Part shown: positions 5,574-8,056 of the stretch, piece after piece
How the letters are laid out: each line of letters starts with the position of its first letter
How positions within the stretch are numbered: the first letter of the stretch is position 1
DNA from: Actinomycetes bacterium
GTDB taxonomy: Bacteria; Actinomycetota; Acidimicrobiia; Acidimicrobiales; Ilumatobacteraceae
DNA length: 8,056 nucleotides
Reading direction: 5' to 3'
NCBI GenBank assembly: GCA_023417265.1
Contig: JAEZFY010000106.1
Location: 1 to 8,056, forward strand
Position numbers and translations under genes: made by a program
The notes under the pieces: model-generated
Databases searched by the model: none
Told to the model about the DNA's origin: nothing
Seen by the model: only the letters and a program-made list of their open reading frames with translations

Positions 5574-6857
5574 GTGTTCACCCCGCGCCCGTGGCTGTCA
5601 CCCGTCGCCCAGGCCCGCGAGGCCGAGATCGCCGCGAGCTGGCCGAGCACCAGCGCCGAGCTCGCCGACCGGGTCGAGGCGCTGACCGCCGCCAACGCGG
5701 CGATCCACGACGTCGAGTGCGTCAACCTCAACCCGGCCACGAACGTCATGAACCCGCGCGCCGAAGCCTTGCTCGGGGCCGGGCTCGGGTCGCGCCCGTC
5801 GCTCGGACACGCCGGCGAGAAGTACGAGATGGGCCTCGAGGCGATCGAACAGATCGAGGTGCTCGCGGCCGCGCTTGCCGCACAGGTGATGGGCGCCCGG
5901 TTCGCCGAGGTGCGCGTGCCGTCCGGGTCGATCGCCAACCTCTACGTGTTCATGGCGACCTGCCGCCCCGGCGACGCCATCGTGGTTCCGCCGCCCACGA
6001 TCGGCGGCCACGTCACCCACGACACCGCCGGCGCGGCCGGCCTGTACGGGCTCGAGATCCACTACGCCCCGGTCGACGCCGAGCGCTACACCGTCGACGT
6101 CGCGGCGCTGGCGGCGCTCGTCGAGCAGGTCCAGCCACGCTTGGTGACGCTCGGCGGGAGCCTCAACCTGCTCCCCCACCCGGTCGCCGAGGTCGCCGAG
6201 ATCGCCCACGCGGCGGGCGCCAAGCTGATGTTCGACGCCGCCCACGCGTGCGGCATGTTGGCCGGCGGCGTGTGGCCGAACCCGCTCGACGCCGGCGCCG
6301 ACGCGATCACGATGAGCACCTACAAGAGCCTCGGCGGCCCACCCGCCGGGCTCGTGCTCACCAACGACGCCGAACTCGCCGCACGCGTCGACGCGATCGC
6401 CCATCCCGGGCTGACCGCCAACTTCGACGTGGGCAACACCGCCGCGCTGGCCGTCGCCCTGCTCGACTGGATCGACCACGGGCACGCCTACGCCACCGCG
6501 ATGGCCGCCACCGCGGCAGCCCTGGCAGGCGAACTCAGCGGGCGCGGCGTCGCCCCGTTCACCACGATCGGTGGGGCCACCACCAGCCACCAGTTCGCGT
6601 TGCGCGTCGAACACGGGCACGCCACCGCCGTGCGGCTGCGCCAGGCCAACCTGCTCGCCAGCGCAATCGGGCTTCCCGACGGCGACGGCCTGCGACTCGG
6701 CACCCCCGAGATCGTGCGCCGCGGGATGCCGCCGGCCGAGATGCCCGAGTTGGCGGAACTTATCGCCCGGGCACTGACGAGCGACCCCGACTCGGTCGCC
6801 GCCGACGTCACCGCGTTCCGCGGGCGCTTCGGCGGAGTCGCGTTCGTCTCGCGCTAA
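5574..6857 (+). CDS. SHMT-like fold-type I PLP enzyme
   Basis: 427 residues related to serine hydroxymethyltransferase. Seen in order: NLNPATNVMNP (51-61), SGSIAN (117-122, phosphate-binding), GGHVTH (144-149, His146 stacking on PLP), DAAHACGML (Asp221 and His224), STYKSLGGPPAG with Lys251 as the Schiff-base lysine, and LRLGTPEIVRRG with Arg374 as the expected carboxylate ligand. The Arg and DxAH motifs follow SHMT, but the YAEG stretch that carries the catalytic Glu in true SHMT reads LGHAGEKYEMG here. It may therefore act on another beta-hydroxy or alpha-substituted amino acid (aldolase or transaldolase type) rather than serine/glycine with folate. GTG at 5574 gives the natural N-terminus MFTPRPWLSP; an upstream ATG at 5526 overlaps the divergent gene. 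It ends just before the TPP-controlled operon, on the same strand but with a separate predicted promoter. Confidence 0.88.
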   Translation: MFTPRPWLSPVAQAREAEIAASWPSTSAELADRVEALTAANAAIHDVECVNLNPATNVMNPRAEALLGAGLGSRPSLGHAGEKYEMGLEAIEQIEVLAAALAAQVMGARFAEVRVPSGSIANLYVFMATCRPGDAIVVPPPTIGGHVTHDTAGAAGLYGLEIHYAPVDAERYTVDVAALAALVEQVQPRLVTLGGSLNLLPHPVAEVAEIAHAAGAKLMFDAAHACGMLAGGVWPNPLDAGADAITMSTYKSLGGPPAGLVLTNDAELAARVDAIAHPGLTANFDVGNTAALAVALLDWIDHGHAYATAMAATAAALAGELSGRGVAPFTTIGGATTSHQFALRVEHGHATAVRLRQANLLASAIGLPDGDGLRLGTPEIVRRGMPPAEMPELAELIARALTSDPDSVAADVTAFRGRFGGVAFVSR

Positions 6858-6860
6858 CGT
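6855..6860 (+). promoter_or_regulatory. Predicted -10 box of the thiamine operon
   Basis: TAACGT overlaps the TAA stop codon of the SHMT-like gene and shares the 11-base block CGCTAACGTCG with that gene's own promoter. A start near 6867 would give a leader of about 106 bases containing the whole riboswitch. Confidence 0.5.
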
Positions 6861-6875
6861 CGACCGCGACAACCA

Positions 6876-6966
6876 GTCCCCGGGGAGTCCGTGCAATCGG
6901 GCTGAGAGGGCACCTACCCGTGGTGCCGACCCGCCGACCTGATCTGGATCATGCCAGCGAAGGGAG
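6876..6966 (+). ncRNA. TPP riboswitch (THI element)
   Basis: The conserved core is clear: CTGAGA at 6902-6907, and ACCTGATCTGG (6937-6947) followed by ATGCCAGCG (6951-6959), ending in AAGGGAG. Predicted stems are closing stem P1 TCCC (6877-6880) with GGGA (6962-6965), P2 CGGG (6881-6884) with CCCG (6930-6933), P3 GTCCG (6887-6891) with CGGGC (6898-6902), an extra hairpin GGCACC (6909-6914) with GGTGCC (6922-6927), and CTGG (6944-6947) with CCAG (6954-6957). The CTGAGA side recognises the pyrimidine ring, the other arm the pyrophosphate. No terminator with a T-run follows, and the ribosome-binding site lies within the P1 strand. Control is therefore probably at translation: TPP closes P1 and hides the site. 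Confidence 0.96.
6962..6966 (+). promoter_or_regulatory. Ribosome-binding site inside the riboswitch P1 strand
   Basis: GGGAG lies 6 bases before the ATT at 6973 and too far (24 bases) from the next candidate start, GTG at 6991. It decides the start choice and is itself part of the aptamer's closing stem. Confidence 0.65.
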
Positions 6967-6972
6967 CCCAGC

Positions 6973-7275
6973 ATTCTTGCTGAAATTCACGTGTCGCCCA
7001 ACCCGCCGGGTACGGCCACCGACGTGTACGCGCACGTCGAGGCCGCGATCGCGGTCGTCGCGGCGAGCGGCCTGCACCACGAGGTGGGCGCGCTCGGCAC
7101 GACGTTCGAGGGTGCCGCCGACGACGTGTGGGCCACGCTCCGGGCCGCTCACGAGGCGGTGCTCGCCGCCGGGGCGACGAGCGTGATCACGTCGATCCGG
7201 CTCGGCCAGCGTGCCACCGACGACGCGCCCGACGGCGTATGGCGGATGGAGCAGCTGACCGCCAAGTTCCGGTGA
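6973..7275 (+). CDS. Thiamine-binding protein (MTH1187/DUF77 family), probable ATT start
   Basis: About 100 residues, a full-length member of the small ferredoxin-like-fold family (Pfam Thiamine_BP) related to MTH1187 and the domains of YkoF. Landmarks are the first strand LAEIHVSPNPPG, HEVGALGTTFEG, a helix with AAHEAVLAAGATSVITSIRLG, and MEQLTAKFR at the end. Members bind thiamine or its pyrimidine part in the cytoplasm, and the TPP riboswitch just upstream supports this. No ATG, GTG or TTG in frame covers the first strand: GTG at 6991 would begin at VSPNPPG and lacks a Shine-Dalgarno sequence. ATT at 6973 has GGGAG 6 bases upstream and yields the family's usual N-terminus. If ATT is not used, the gene starts at 6991 with 94 residues. 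The stop overlaps the permease GTG (GTGA). Confidence 0.85.
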   Translation: MLAEIHVSPNPPGTATDVYAHVEAAIAVVAASGLHHEVGALGTTFEGAADDVWATLRAAHEAVLAAGATSVITSIRLGQRATDDAPDGVWRMEQLTAKFR

Positions 7276-8027
7276 GCATCCTCCCCGCGCTGGCGCTGAT
7301 CGCGGCCGGCATCGGGTTCTGGGAGGTGTGGGTGCGCGTGCGCGACACGCCCGACTACGTCCTCCCACCGCCCTCGCAGATCTGGTCCGCCTTCGCCGAC
7401 GACCCCGGGCTCGTGGGACATCACCTGACGACCACGCTCGCCGAGGCTGGCATCGGGCTCGTGATCGGCACTGCGGCCGGCGTCGCGGTGGCCGGCATCA
7501 TGGCCAGCGTGCCGCTCGCTCGGCGCGTGCTCGGGCCGATCGTGGTCGCCAGCCAGACCGTGCCGATGATGGTCCTCGCCCCGCTGCTCGTCCTCTGGTT
7601 CGACTACGGCTGGACCCCGAAAGTGATCGTGGTCGCCCTGATCACGTTCTTCCCGGTCGCGATCGCCACGGTCGGCGGGCTCACCGGCACACCCCCCGAA
7701 CACGTCGAGCTGATCGAGTCGATGGGCGCCGAACCGAACGTGGTGCTGCGCAAGGTGCGCATCCCGCACGCCCTGCCGGCGCTGTTCGACGGCCTACGGA
7801 TCGCCTCGGCGTACACGATCGCCGGGGCTGTGATCGCCGAGTGGAGCGGCGCCAGCCGCGGGCTCGGGATCTACCTCAACAACTCCCAAGCCGCGTTCCG
7901 GGTCGACCGGGTGTTCGTCGGCGTGGCCGTGATCGCAATCTGCTCGAGCGGCCTGTTCCTCCTCATCGGCGGGGTCGCCCGCCTCGTCTGCCCCTGGTAC
8001 TTCGCTCGTGAAAGGAGCCGCGCCTGA
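7272..8027 (+). CDS. ABC transporter permease, ThiX/SsuC type (thiamine or precursor uptake)
   Basis: 251 residues of the BPD_transp_1 family. Six predicted membrane segments lie at about residues 3-20, 56-80, 86-110, 117-138, 174-191 and 214-240. The cytoplasmic EAA loop is between segments 4 and 5 (EHVELIESMGAEPNVV, then IPHALPALFDGLR, about 143-175) and docks the ATPase. The segment VLPPPSQIW after helix 1 is typical of the SsuC/TauC/ThiX branch, which imports small organic molecules. The TPP riboswitch and thiamine-binding gene upstream make thiamine or its HMP/formylaminopyrimidine precursor the likely cargo, by inference. The GTG at 7272 overlaps the previous stop by 4 bases and there is no nearby Shine-Dalgarno sequence, so translation is probably coupled. 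The ATPase partner is not in the window. Confidence 0.92.
   Translation: MSILPALALIAAGIGFWEVWVRVRDTPDYVLPPPSQIWSAFADDPGLVGHHLTTTLAEAGIGLVIGTAAGVAVAGIMASVPLARRVLGPIVVASQTVPMMVLAPLLVLWFDYGWTPKVIVVALITFFPVAIATVGGLTGTPPEHVELIESMGAEPNVVLRKVRIPHALPALFDGLRIASAYTIAGAVIAEWSGASRGLGIYLNNSQAAFRVDRVFVGVAVIAICSSGLFLLIGGVARLVCPWYFARERSRA
8013..8017 (+). promoter_or_regulatory. Shine-Dalgarno sequence before the last gene
   Basis: AGGAG, within AAAGGAG, lies 9 bases before the ATG at 8027, inside the permease end. It supports a real gene start at the window's right edge and contrasts with the missing Shine-Dalgarno sequences elsewhere. Confidence 0.7.
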
Positions 8028-8056
8028 TGCGCCGCCCACTGTTCCTCCTCGCCGCC
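8027..8056 (+). CDS. Start of a secreted protein, probably the ABC solute-binding protein (cut by the window edge)
   Basis: Only ten codons are present: MRRPLFLLAA. Two arginines followed by a hydrophobic run is the beginning of a signal peptide. The ATG overlaps the permease stop (TGATG) and has a good Shine-Dalgarno sequence. In this operon position a ThiY/NMT1-like thiamine-precursor binding protein is expected, but the sequence seen is too short to prove the family. Confidence 0.65.
   Translation, partial: MRRPLFLLAA

Noticed and set aside
5498..7186. 562-codon open frame spanning the SHMT-like gene, riboswitch and thiamine-binding gene.
   Set aside because: It is an out-of-frame Arg-rich shadow and it crosses a conserved structured RNA.

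Overview
The window reads as chromosomal DNA from a very GC-rich bacterium, most likely an actinobacterium. The order is uncertain; an Acidimicrobiia-type genome would fit. This rests on heavy G/C third-position codon use, GTG starts, a DUF222/HNH (13E12-type) nuclease, actinobacterial gene content and many genes without a Shine-Dalgarno sequence. Coding density is near total: ten complete genes, two genes cut by the window edges, and no gene-free stretch longer than about 115 bases. There are no tRNA or rRNA genes, CRISPR arrays or recognisable insertion sequences.

Layout. Positions 1-1215 (minus strand) hold a PfkB sugar kinase followed, with an 11-base overlap, by a SAM-dependent methyltransferase that runs off the left edge. 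A 90-base divergent region (1216-1305) separates them from a DUF222/HNH nuclease (1306-2715, plus). This region holds a textbook sigma70-type promoter with an SOS-box-like LexA site in its spacer, plus a separate palindrome over the expected kinase -35. A JAMM metalloprotease (2719-3114, minus) meets the nuclease tail to tail, 3 bases apart, and diverges from smpB (3141-3638, plus) across only 26 bases. smpB overlaps a serine hydrolase (3638-4633, plus), which ends in an 8-base convergent overlap with a DinB-fold protein (4626-5174, minus). Upstream of that is a small [2Fe-2S] thioredoxin-like ferredoxin (5200-5535, minus). It diverges across 38 bases from an SHMT-like PLP enzyme (5574-6857, plus). 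A TPP riboswitch (about 6876-6966) then leads a thiamine-type operon: thiamine-binding protein (6973-7275), ABC permease (7272-8027), and the first codons of a secreted protein, presumably the solute-binding protein (8027 onward).

How it works together. The right end is a vitamin B1 or precursor uptake unit that TPP shuts off, apparently by pairing the ribosome-binding site into the aptamer's closing stem. SmpB rescues stalled ribosomes. The other genes look like unrelated housekeeping or accessory genes packed tightly together.

The most striking features lie in regulation. First, the nuclease promoter looks LexA-controlled and produces a leaderless mRNA. Second, at least four genes share a TANNNT -10 box exactly 6 bases before the start codon, and others have one at 8-10 bases, often in the wider form GCTAMCGT; this suggests leaderless transcription is the rule here. 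Third, the first gene of the thiamine operon appears to start at ATT, with its Shine-Dalgarno sequence inside the riboswitch.
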